From contig CAJJDO010000156.1 in NCBI GenBank assembly GCA_905183005.1, positions 104,863 through 168,862 on the forward strand: a stretch of DNA of 64,000 nucleotides. The letters are read 5' to 3'. This DNA comes from Paramecium pentaurelia (taxonomy: Eukaryota > Ciliophora > Oligohymenophorea > Peniculida > Parameciidae). Position numbers and translations under genes: made by a program. Positions 54,801 to 64,000 of the stretch are shown piece after piece. Under the pieces are notes generated by a model that ran no database searches, had not been told where the DNA came from, and saw nothing but the letters and a program-made list of their open reading frames with translations. Numbering within the stretch: position 1 is the stretch's first letter; every line of letters starts with the position of its first letter.

Positions 54801-55191
54801 TATATGAGAAAATTGATTTGATACGAAAGTATAATTATATATTGGCATAGTTTTTAGGATGTTACTTGAAACTTTATACTCAAAACTTATTGACAATTGT
54901 GCCCATTTTACAGCTATAACTGATGAATTAAAATTGTTGAGTAATTTAGAATAGGAAGTCGATTATTTTATATCTAAGAATGAACGATAAGTAAATAGGA
55001 AAGTAATAGAACCCTCCCAATTATTGAAAGAATTAGAATAAATATAAGAACAAATAGAGAAATGGAAATTATTGAATTAAGATTTGAATGAAAATCTAAA
55101 TCTTATGGAATATTCATTTTAAAAGTAAAAAGAAGAAGAATAAGAAGCATATGAATTATTATAAAAAAGAATCAGTCAAATTTTAAAATGA
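48870..55191 (+). CDS. UvrD-like superfamily 1 helicase with long helical/TPR-like tail
   Basis: Start ATG 48870, stop TGA 55189-55191. Introns of 23 nt (49237-49259) and 29 nt (54829-54857) give exactly 2,090 codons. After about 340 N-terminal residues, SF1 helicase motifs appear in order: Walker A (VIGRSGTGKTTC, about 347), Walker B (LFVDEVQDFTQ, about 650), motif III (MLSGDTAQNI), motif IV region (NFRSHNDILQLANNV), motif V (QECKGLEFDDVIIYNFF) and motif VI (YVAITRARKRIFFYD, about 877). The remaining 1,150 residues are helical, starting with TPR-like pairs (FYEQAAKCFKYS, YDLALKYYLQS) and ending in a Glu/Gln-rich coiled coil. This layout resembles animal TRANK1-type proteins rather than DNA-repair UvrD. 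I infer an ATP-driven nucleic-acid motor with a large interaction scaffold; target unknown. Confidence 0.88.
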
Positions 55192-55342
55192 ATTATATGT
55201 ATCTATATTAGAATAGTTAATAATAAATATATGAACTAATTCTAAAATCTATATATATATTTATAGATACAAGATATGATGGATTATTAATTTCTTTAGA
55301 AATAAATAAGTGTATTCTTTGATGTAATACTAATAATATAGC

Positions 55343-56781
55343 ATGGCTGAAACAATTCGGCATAGAGATTCGGTATTTAATGATGGTCAAAGTCTTTGGT
55401 GTTATAATTTGTAGAATCTATTTAAGTAAAAAAACTAAAGAACTTTTTTTGTAAAAACATTAAATAAATCAAAAACCAAAAACTTATCATTAGGGGATTC
55501 TCATATATAGTATTCATAGCATGTATTAATTCAATGAAATATTAGAAATACATAAGTCTAGTCAATTCCTTTCTAAAAATATTATTTAAACATAATGAAG
55601 TAGTTGGATTTGTTTTGGAAAAGAATGATCACACAATTGAAATCTATGGAGATACTTAAGAATGGATAGATTAATTTAAAAATTTAACCATTTAATTAGA
55701 TTTCACATCTACTTATAAAATTGCTAAGAAAATTGGACAAGGAATAGCAGCATAAGTATATTAAGCTACTAATAAAACAAATAAACTAAATTTTGCTGCC
55801 AAGATATTTGAAAAAAAGAGAATTTTATTGGAAGAAACAGAAATTATAGCTATTAATAAAGAATTGTAGTATTTAAGATTATTATAACATCCAAATATAA
55901 TTAGACTTTATGAAGTATTTGAAAACAAACAACATATCATTTTTATAACAGATTTATATTAAGGAGGGGAACTTCATCATTCTTTGAGTAGATATGGTTT
56001 AGAAGAAAATCAAGTAGCAGAAGTAATAAAGCCAATCATAACAGCAATTAGTTTTATGCATTCTAAAGGTATTTTTCATAGAGATTTAAAACCATAAAAT
56101 ATTATGTTAAAAGAAATAGATGCATTCGATACTATCTCTTTAATTGATTTAGGATTGGCAGACAAATTTACTAAAGAAGGAAAGTACTTATATAATAGAT
56201 GTGGAACACCTGGATATGTTGCACCTGAGGTTTTATAAGACAAAAAATATGATCTAAAAGTAGATGTATATAGTATTGGAATTATTACATATCTTGCATT
56301 AACAGGAAAGGAACCATTTGCTTCAAATAATTATGAAGAATTAGTATAAAAAAATTATGATGGAAGAATTAGTTTAATCAATTTAAATGTTTCTGAAAAT
56401 TGCATTGATTTTTTGAAGAGAACTCTTTGCAAGGATAATAAATTGAGATTATCATCTGCAGAAGCATTGGAACATCCTTTTATTACTTTTGGAAAAGGAA
56501 ATCACATATTTTAAACTACTAAAGGAGCCACAACATAAAGAATGAGTATGACTTCTCTGAGATGCAGTACAGATGCTTCATCTGAAAATGGGTCTATTCC
56601 AAAAACCTTTAGAGGCAAAATATAATAATATATGAATACTTTCTAAACTCTTAAATCTGATATAAATTAAGAAGTCAAAAAAGAGAAGGAAGAAAATCTG
56701 AAAAAGAGAAAAGAGTTTTTTATAAGAAAATCACAATTACTCAAGATCAAATAAATTAACAATAAGCCTAATTTTGAATGA
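55343..56781 (+). CDS. CaMK-like Ser/Thr protein kinase with PH-like N-terminus
   Basis: Start ATG 55343; one 23-nt intron (55523-55545) gives exactly 472 codons to TGA 56779-56781. The first 110 residues look like a PH-type module ending in EIYGDTQEWIDQFKNLT. The kinase domain (about 115-370) has a Gly loop IGQGIAAQVYQAT, the VAIK-type lysine in FAAKIFEKKR, catalytic HRDLKPQN, the magnesium motif as DLGLAD (DLG instead of DFG), and GTPGYVAPEV followed by DVYSIGIITYLAL. It should therefore be active and phosphorylate Ser/Thr. The C-terminal tail is Ser/Thr- then Lys/Glu-rich. The PH-like part suggests membrane targeting. Closest in type to calcium/calmodulin-dependent kinases, but I see no EF hands and no clear calmodulin site. 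Confidence 0.92.
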
Positions 56782-56846
56782 TTATTTTTTCTTATTATTT
56801 TTAATTTTAATAAAATTTTGAATTCATCTTAATGTATTCATAGAAC

Positions 56847-57773
56847 ATGTCAAATTTTGAATAAACACATGAAGTTATGTAATAAATTGATTAATAATTA
56901 AATGATTACTTATAATCAAGAGGAATTGTTAATAATAACTCTGATCGATAAACAAATTATGATAAATTAATTTAATTAACTTAATAGAGGAACTAATCAT
57001 TATAAGAATCAAATAATTAAATAAAGAAACAAATATAATAGATTTAATTATAAATGCAAAATATAAAGCTAGATTTTTAGGAAAGATTAAATCAAAAATT
57101 ATAATTATAATAAATTGAATTATCATCTTAATTTGAATAGAAAGTATAATCATTTGGAGAGAAGGCAAGAATTAAATTAATGAATACAATTTAATAAGAA
57201 GATTAATGTTTATAATAGTTCAATAATTTAGTTAATGAGAAAGCATAATTATAATAACAATTAGAAAATAAATAATAATAAAATGAATAAATTCAATAGG
57301 AAAAAATTGAATTAGAAGCTTCATATTAAAATTTATTATCTATGCATAATTAATTATTATAAATAGATATGTCTTAGAATGAATTATCTTAAAGTAGAAC
57401 CAATGTTTTAGGTTTATTAAATAATTACAAATAAGAATTAGAGTAACTAAAATTAGCAAATGAAAAAATATAAAAATAAATGGGTGGTGAGTTAGATACT
57501 TTAAAAATTGAATTAAAAAAATAAAATTAGGAAAATGATATATTAATGGAGAAATTAAAAAATTAAAGTTAAGAATAAATAGAATGTGATAATTTATTTA
57601 ATTAAATAATGTAATAGAAAGCTAAAGATGATTAAATAAAAAAGAAAAAGAGTAAATGTAAATAAAATACAAAATAACAAAAAGCAAAAATAGATTATAT
57701 AGAAAAAGAACTAAAAAGATTACAAGAAATTGTTAATACAAAAATTCAATTAAAAAAATAAAAATAATAATGA
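56847..57773 (+). CDS. Gln-rich coiled-coil protein
   Basis: An intronless frame of 309 codons from ATG 56847 to TGA 57771-57773, starting only 65 bases after the kinase stop. Nearly the whole protein is predicted coiled coil: heptad-like Leu/Ile spacing with abundant Gln, Glu and Lys (QQQLENKQQQNEQIQQEK, YKQELEQLKLANEKI), and a Lys-rich stretch near the end (IKKKKSKCKQ). No catalytic motif. Most Gln codons are TAA or TAG. Such proteins are often basal-body, ciliary or cortical structural components; that role is inference. It converges on the phosphagen kinase gene with 89 bases between stop codons. Confidence 0.78.
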
Positions 57774-57862
57774 TCATATATTTATATTATTTTTAATTAT
57801 CAAAATAACATAAGAAAATTCGAAAGAATAAATAAATAATCTAATTGTTCGATTATCATAAT

Positions 57863-59047
57863 TCAAAATGTATTGCAACAATTTTATCTCTTTTTTTCAT
57901 TAGTTTCATTCCTTTCAATTTCATATAGTTTGATCAATCCTTCATACAATCTTTTGGTCACAATTGCCTCGGTTACACCAAATCTAGCAGATGGTGAAAT
58001 ATCAGCTGTTCCTTCACTATCCATATTTGAATGTTCTCCTCCAATACCTCTAGCTTATAATCCTAATGATTTAGCGATATCTTTCAAATTAGCTTCATCC
58101 TTTCCACCTTTTGTGATATTTGGGAATTTGCCTAAAATAGATTATCTTTTTCCTGTTCCCATATTGGTTGGACATGTGGTGATAATACCATAAGTAGGAT
58201 GTTCAGCAAACTTTAATCCACTCTTTTCTATTCCTGTTAATAATTCATTTAATGATTAATCTACTTTACCAAGATCATTTCCTTAGACGATTGATATGAT
58301 TCTCAAATGATCTTCTTCTCCAACCCAAACCATTTTAGTTTCATCTTCACTAATCCAAATTCCTCTTCCATATGGCCAATCAGAGGCAACACCATTAGAC
58401 ATTAAGCAATTATCATGTGTCATATTTATGAACAAGAAATGTTTATTTCTAAGAACATCAGCTTCTTAATCTGAAATAAAATTCTTATGTCCTGGTGTTA
58501 AACTATGATATTTTCCAGGGAAACCAAATTTCTCAAAAACTTCAACCATTTGATTTTCAAATTTGATTCTTTCATCTTTATCCATTGATGAAGGTAAGCT
58601 ATATCCAACTACATTTCTAGCTACTCTTGCTCTCATAGAAACTTTTTCAAGTTTAGGATCAATATTTGTTAGAACATATTCACCAACAGGGATATTCCAG
58701 TCATGTTCTTATTTGGTCTATCCTTCAATTTTATGATATTCTCTAATAAGAGGTTCTAAATAAAAAAGGAATAAATCATAATCTTCAGGTCTGGTAGCAG
58801 CTATACCAACTGAGCTATCATTGTAGGTTAATCCTTCAATCATGATGTCTAAGAGTCTTTATTAATCTTCTTGAGAAAGTGTTTTAGCCTTCTCGACTAC
58901 TTATTAAGTAAAATGCTTATTGGCTAAGCTGACTTTGTTTTTTTTAAATTCCTCCCATCTTGCTTGAATTTTTGTATAATCAACATTTCCTTGATCATCC
59001 AAATAAAGTTTTCTTACGTCTTTTTTTTCAAAGATTTTCTAAGACAT
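57863..59047 (-). CDS. Phosphagen (arginine/creatine-type) kinase
   Basis: An intronless frame of 395 codons from ATG 59047 to TGA 57865-57863. It is a full-length ATP:guanidino phosphotransferase, reversibly moving phosphate between ATP and a guanidino compound to buffer energy, here probably for ciliary beating. Visible family features: N-terminal helical domain; VSMRARVARNVVGYSLPSSM; WPYGRGIW; MVWVGEEDHLRIISI (the usual NEEDH has Gly for Asn); the active-site cysteine in TTCPTNMGTGKR; and ARGIGGEHS (family usually RGxRGEH) near the C-terminal flexible loop. The Cys-adjacent PTN fits arginine-type enzymes, but the guanidino substrate cannot be decided by eye. Its base composition is less AT-rich than its neighbours, typical of a highly expressed ciliate gene. 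Confidence 0.93.
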
Positions 59048-59186
59048 CTTAATTAATAAATATCTTTTGAGGTGTATTTCAAATATAAACTTAATTTCTT
59101 AGCATTAAAACGAATTAATTACAAATTATCATATAAATTATGAATATATATATATATATAATCAATAATAATACAAAATTTTATAT

Positions 59187-61909
59187 TCAAACTTTCTCTA
59201 ATTACACAAATACTTCTGCAATCATTTCCAATCTTACAGGTTTAGTAATAAATGCATCAAATCCAATATTTCCACATCTTTCTTATTCATTTTCATCATC
59301 ATATCCAGAAATTGCTATGATTTTAAGTTCATCTACTTATTTTTTTTTAATCTAGTATAATATGTATAATATTACCATATCTTTAATCATTTCTGTAGCT
59401 TACCAACCATTTAATATTGGCATCAATAAATCCATAAATATATATTTGATATTTTTTTATTTCTAGAAACTTATTAATTTATTGATAGCTTGTTAACCAT
59501 TATAAGCTTCTAAGAATGTAATATTTTAAGAGATATCTTGTAATAGTAATTTCAAAGCTAATACATTAAAGGGTTAATCATCAACAATTAAAATAGAAAA
59601 ATTTGGTTTATTTTATAAAATCCTTTATAAACGATTTCTTGGATCGATAACATCTTAAGAATCATCAAGTGCTAATTCTTTGTTTTTGATTTTACTAACA
59701 GTTGGTGATCTTTAATTTTTCATATAATTGATATTATGGAATTTCTATTAATCAATATCCTCATATTCAGGATGCATATCTTAATCCTAATCTACATCAT
59801 GTTTATCTACTGGTCTTGAATAAACATACAATAATGAAGAACGAATAAATGTTTATTAAATGGATTACTAATCATCAAATTAAGATTGACTATCAATATT
59901 AAAATTTTTAGAACTACTCTCTTATTTAAATACACTAATATAATTTGGTGATCTTTTTGGGTCATCTGATAATCGAGAATAGATTTAAAATGACATTTTA
60001 GTTCCTTTGTTTTATTCACTCCAAAGATCAATATTTTCAGAGGGTCCCAATAATTTAATTAATTTTTTACAGACCATCAATCCAATACCTGTACCACATT
60101 TATTCTAAACTTCTTTAGTTGGGAATGTTGCAAACATATTAAATAATTTTGGTTTAATCAATTCAGATATACCACAACCAGTATCTGCTATTGTAATTGT
60201 ATAAATCATCCTATTTGATCCATTTATAGACTTTACTGATCTACCTGATAATTATTTTCTTAACTATCCTATAGATTATTAATTCTATTATTAAGTAAAC
60301 ACATTTTTAGATGAACCAGTTCGAACAATGTGTTAAGATTTATCTGTTTAAAGGGAATTAACTGATATAGTTATTGACCCTGATTCAGTAAATTTCAATG
60401 AATTAGAAATAAAATTCATTAAAATTTACTTAATTCTATTTGGATCACTATAAATTTAATATGTAGGTAAATCATAATGTGTTGTAATAACAACTCCTTT
60501 TTATTCTGCTTATATAGCTACCAATTCAACTACTTCTTCAATTATTTCATTTAAATAAAAATCACTAATACTCAATCTTAATTAATTCTTTTGAATTCTA
60601 GCAAAATCCAAAATATCTTGAATCATGTATAACATTAAATATACATTTTTCTTTATTATTCTTAAATAATATTTTTATTATTAATTAACATCAAATTTCT
60701 CTTCCATTGCTTCCACTATAGTTGAAATACCATTAATTGGAGTCTTAAAATCATGAAAAACTGTAGCTAATATTTAATCCTTATTTTCATTTTGTTTCCT
60801 ACTTTCTTCTAATTCATCATTCAATATTTCTACCATTTATTAATTTCTCAAATCTTTTAATGATATCATAAATGCTTCTTTATAATCCCAAATACAATGT
60901 TAAACTTATATATTTATTTTTTTTTATTTTAATTCATTAATTGTATCAAAATGATATTGACTATCTTTAAATTATCCAAATTTACTCTTTTTTCCTAATT
61001 AAGGTGTATCATCATTAAATTAATTAGAGTTTTAATTTTATAATATTTTACCTTAAAGCTTAGGACTTTCTATTACTAATTCTTATTTATCTTCATTAAT
61101 TTCATCATGAATAAATGTTGAAATCTTTTTAAGTTATGGTAAATCCATAAATGAATAGTCTTCATTAGAAATTTCTTGAAGTTTACAATATTAAATTAAT
61201 TCTCCAGATATTGATTATAATTTTTATTCATCTAAAATAGAACTTAAAGTTTTATTAGTAGAATCTTAAAATTATTAAAGAGTATTAATAAAGTGCTTTT
61301 GATTTGCAATTGAATAATTAAATTCAGATTCAATTTAATTAGTATGAAATAGTGGTTATTTTGTTTAGGCATCAATTATTAATATAGGATTAGTTATTGT
61401 CCCTTTGAAAAATTCAGTAATTAAATTAGTAAGTATTTATTCATGTTTGTCAATTTTGAACATTAAAGGTACAAATACTAAACCAATATAAGGGAATATG
61501 TTGGCATAGAATTCTAATCTAATGCATAAGTAGAGATAGACTATAAAAAAAATGGTGATTCGAAATGGAATTCTTTAAAAAACTGTTATAAGTACCAATA
61601 ATCTTATGATGAAGAAGAGCATATATTCCTAATAATTATTATGGTAAATACTGGAGATTGTTATTGTTCCAAGAACTCAATTTACAAAATTTAGCATAAC
61701 ATATATGAGATTATTAAGTAGCAATCTCTCATCAAGGCATTTAAACAGTTTTTCTTAAGGAAAACTACAAAAGCAGTCATCAAAATTAACTCTGCTATAA
61801 ATGAAATACCAAATCCAAAACAACATGTTTTCTAAGAAATATTTACCACTCCAATCACGAGACAAACTAATATATCACAGATGCCATAATATAGTAATCG
61901 ATTGTTCAT
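59187..61909 (-). CDS. Hybrid histidine kinase with receiver domain
   Basis: Start ATG 61909, stop TGA 59189-59187. Introns of 23 (61629-61651) and 24 nt (59352-59375) give exactly 892 codons. In order: a membrane region of several hydrophobic segments (about 1-150, with ILVCLVIGVVN and MLFFIIRLLVLITVF); a linker that may hold a degenerate sensor; the H-box ATVFHDFKTPINGI with phospho-acceptor His (about residue 377); the N-box ILMNFISNSLKFTESGSI; G1 ADTGCGIS; G2 GTGIGLMVCKKL; and a receiver domain (about 755-890) with ILIVDDQPFN, phospho-acceptor Asp in YIFMDLLMPILNG, and the conserved Lys in FITKPVRLEMIAE. All residues for autophosphorylation and phosphorelay are present. The signal and the downstream partner are unknown. 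Hybrid histidine kinases are a known expanded class in ciliates. Confidence 0.93.
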
Positions 61910-62052
61910 ATTAATTAAAATTTATAATATATCAAGAATTCTCTATTTCAAATAATAGCCATAAGAGAATTTAAGCTATTTCTTGTTTACATTATTTCAA
62001 AGTTAAACGATGATATTATGTTTTAATATTGCTTATCACCTTGACATATTAA

Positions 62053-62337
62053 TCATTTAACTATTTGTTCTTTATTATTTTTGATAGATTTGATATGCAT
62101 TATCGTAAATTATCTTTATTTAATTATTCTAACAAAAATGGGATCATTAACTTTAATTTTAATTCTAATCTATTTATGAACTAAAAATTATTAAAATATA
62201 TTATATACTAATTATTCTTTTTCAAAATCTTCTTCCATCTTTATCAACTAAGAAATATATTAATAATTCTCAATATCAAAGTAATCAACTTCTTCAAATT
62301 CCTCAAAACTATTCTACACACTCTATGAATTAGACAT
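62053..62337 (-). CDS. Small acidic protein, unknown
   Basis: A frame of 95 codons from ATG 62337 to TGA 62055-62053, intronless as read. The N-terminal half is acidic (FEEFEEVDYFDIENYQY, IKMEEDFEKEQ) and the C-terminal half basic (KQIRIKIKVND, KSIKNNKEQIVK). No known motif. The start lies only 29 bases below the stop codon of the next minus-strand gene, so it might instead be a downstream exon of that gene if the annotated TGA is spliced out. The length is compatible with chance. Confidence 0.45.
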
Positions 62338-62366
62338 TCAAATTAATTTTAAATAATATAATAAAT

Positions 62367-63777
62367 TCAAAATTGAATAAATTTGTTTCCTGATTTTTAG
62401 TAAGGACTCAAGCTAGATTACTTAACTACAATTGGTGTTTGATATACATTCACATTATAATAATGATCCATAGACATATCCTTTAAATATTTAACTCCAT
62501 ATTATTATTTTGTAGCAATCTATTAAACCTTAGTCAAAATCACTGGAGAATAATGTTAAGTAGGTTATTCTCTTTTTTATTAAAAATAATGACTAAAGTA
62601 TTAATTTATTTATTGATTATTTCTTTATTAATTTGGAGATCCTTCTTATGTAGGATGACTTTTTTTTTGAGTATTATTTTAACTACTTGAATGATGAGTT
62701 GAAACTTAAGTGAAATGTTTATTTGCAGGTTCTGGAATGTGAGTTAAATTCTTTTTTCTATTTGTTTTCTTTTATTTATTAATTAAAGATTCCAAAACTT
62801 ATTTAGTTTGACTCTTCTATTAATTTAATAATTAATTATTTAATTCTTATAATCTTTATATTTCTTATTATAAGGCAGAGTTTTCATCTTATAAAGATCT
62901 TTTACTATTTGGTTTTATTGCTTTGACTAATTAATTTTTATCAAAATCAAATTCAATTTCTATTTCTTCAGAACCTTATTAAATGAAATTATCTTTTAAT
63001 TGAGAGTTTAGTTACTTTTCTAGATTCCAATAATTACATTTCCAATCATCAAGTTCTGTCTCTAATTTATGAATATAATCTATTAGTTTGTTGATTCTTT
63101 ATACTATATAAGATTCACTAATTTCAAATTATTCTATTATTGGAGATTCATCTAAATTCATTTTATTTAAAGCATTTAGAATTTCACAAAATTTAAAATT
63201 TTATGCAACAGACTAATTTAGACTTTTGTTTTAAGGACATTCACTTTCTTCTTAAATTATTTATAAATCATCCATTCTTTCAATTAGACTATTTTCAATT
63301 GGTTATTCAATTAAATCAATTTAAGGGTCTTCAAATATTGAATTATCTAAATTGCTTTTTAATTAGGCTATTTCTCTATTGTGCTACTTTTCTTATTCAT
63401 AATATTTCTATTGCCATTCCAATATGATTAATTCTTATTACTCTATTGTTTCTAATGATTAAATGATTTTCTATTTCAAATTCTAAATAAGTCTTATGAT
63501 TAGTTACATCTATTTCTTAGTTCTTGGTAGACAACTCCTTTCTCAATTAGTCAGTCTAATTATCAATCTATAATTAGCAATATAAATACACATGATTAGT
63601 TTATTTTTATGTGTGGCATAAATTAGGAAATTCAAGACTTTTTCTTTAATTAGAAATTTGATTTATCGAGACTCTAACAGGTGAAGGAATCCAAGATTCT
63701 GATCTCAATCTTGCTTACTTGTAAACAGTAGTAATTCTTCTTAAAGGATGAGAAAATGATCTTTTCATTACTATCAT
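62367..63777 (-). CDS. Coiled-coil protein, function unknown
   Basis: Start ATG 63777 (an alternative in-frame ATG is at 63768); one 25-nt intron (63483-63507) gives exactly 462 codons to TGA 62369-62367. The basic N-terminus contains SFSHPLRRITT and SWIPSPVRVS, Ser-Pro sites that could be phosphorylated. The central 250 residues are coiled coil (LRKELSTKNQ, LETIEQQELIILEWQQ, VQRINKLIDYIHKLETEL, LQEIQRLQELNNQ-type heptads). The tail is Gln/Ser/His-rich and low in complexity, ending near SMDHYYNVNVYQTPIVV. No enzyme motif. Probably a cytoskeletal or cortical scaffold, by inference from composition only. Confidence 0.75.
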
Positions 63778-64000
63778 TTCTGTTAATTAAAAATTATATA
63801 TATGTATTAATCAGACTATAAGTATATAAAATTCTCTACTAAAACTGTTATAATTCAACATCAATATATTTCTATAATTTAGATTAACATATATCATATT
63901 CTATATAATATTAAATACAAGATGATTTGAGATATCTAGAGTATTTATAAATTAATACTTCTTGAATTTTTGTTTATAGATTTTGCAAAAAAATTTGGGT
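63778..64000. other. Window end, no gene recognised
   Basis: AT-rich sequence upstream of the coiled-coil gene; presumably contains its promoter. Nothing specific seen. Confidence 0.45.

Noticed and set aside
54829..54915. A suspected frameshift near 54911 in the helicase gene
   Set aside because: Explained by the 29-nt intron at 54829-54857; the CDS is then exactly 2,090 codons.
59187..61909. A suspected in-frame TGA near 61677 in the histidine kinase
   Set aside because: It came from misreading a base run. With the 23-nt intron at 61629-61651 the CDS is an exact 892 codons.
1..64000. Bacterial features such as operons, CRISPR arrays, insertion sequences and ribosome-binding sites
   Set aside because: Genetic code, introns and gene families are ciliate; no such elements were seen.

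Overview
The window reads as macronuclear (somatic) DNA of a ciliate, most likely a Paramecium. TAA and TAG occur freely inside every convincing reading frame and must be read as glutamine, TGA is the only stop, base composition is very AT-rich, and introns are tiny GT..AG segments (19-37 nt, mostly 19-29). The gene families also fit: Cys-rich surface antigen, GGGSYD MORN-like repeats, DUF4215-type Cys-rich membrane proteins and small WD40 proteins. Coordinates below use this code and these introns. For most multi-exon genes the total intron length makes the CDS an exact multiple of three, which supports the models.

Layout. 1-4712 (-): 5' part of a Cys-rich surface-antigen gene. 4713-9443: gene-poor, with a WD40 remnant. 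9444-11983 (-): repeat gene with one intron per repeat unit. 13158-15502 (+): Cys-rich secreted protein and a small two-TM protein. 15916-19439 (-): K+ channel with cyclic-nucleotide domain. 20091-23713 (-): broken DUF4215 receptor-like gene. 25158-28913: divergent pair of related WD40 genes. 29303-33496 (-): intact DUF4215 membrane protein. 34621-36048 (-): two-TM protein. 36592-37906 (+): Notum/pectinacetylesterase-like hydrolase. 38215-41985 (+): intronless 1256-residue membrane protein. 41986-46002: no gene recognised. 46003-63777 is dense: CCCH/VWA/alpha-kinase protein, UvrD-like helicase with a long helical tail, protein kinase, coiled-coil protein, phosphagen kinase, hybrid histidine kinase, a small acidic protein and a second coiled-coil protein.

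Four single N bases (3408, 10579, 27745, 43352) each join two segments that share about 1 kb of identical sequence. These look like scaffold joins where overlapping contig ends were not merged, so the large tandem duplications are probably artefacts. Dropping one copy restores an intact 446-codon gene at 9444-11983.

The genes do not form operons. By theme they cover the cell surface (antigen, lectin-like/DUF4215 proteins, large TM proteins), signalling (channel, three kinase-type proteins, hybrid histidine kinase), energy buffering (phosphagen kinase), and cytoskeleton or scaffolding (coiled coils, WD40, MORN-like). No tRNA, rRNA, CRISPR array, telomere or mobile element was recognised. Because only TGA stops translation in such AT-rich DNA, open frames under about 100 codons are weak evidence.
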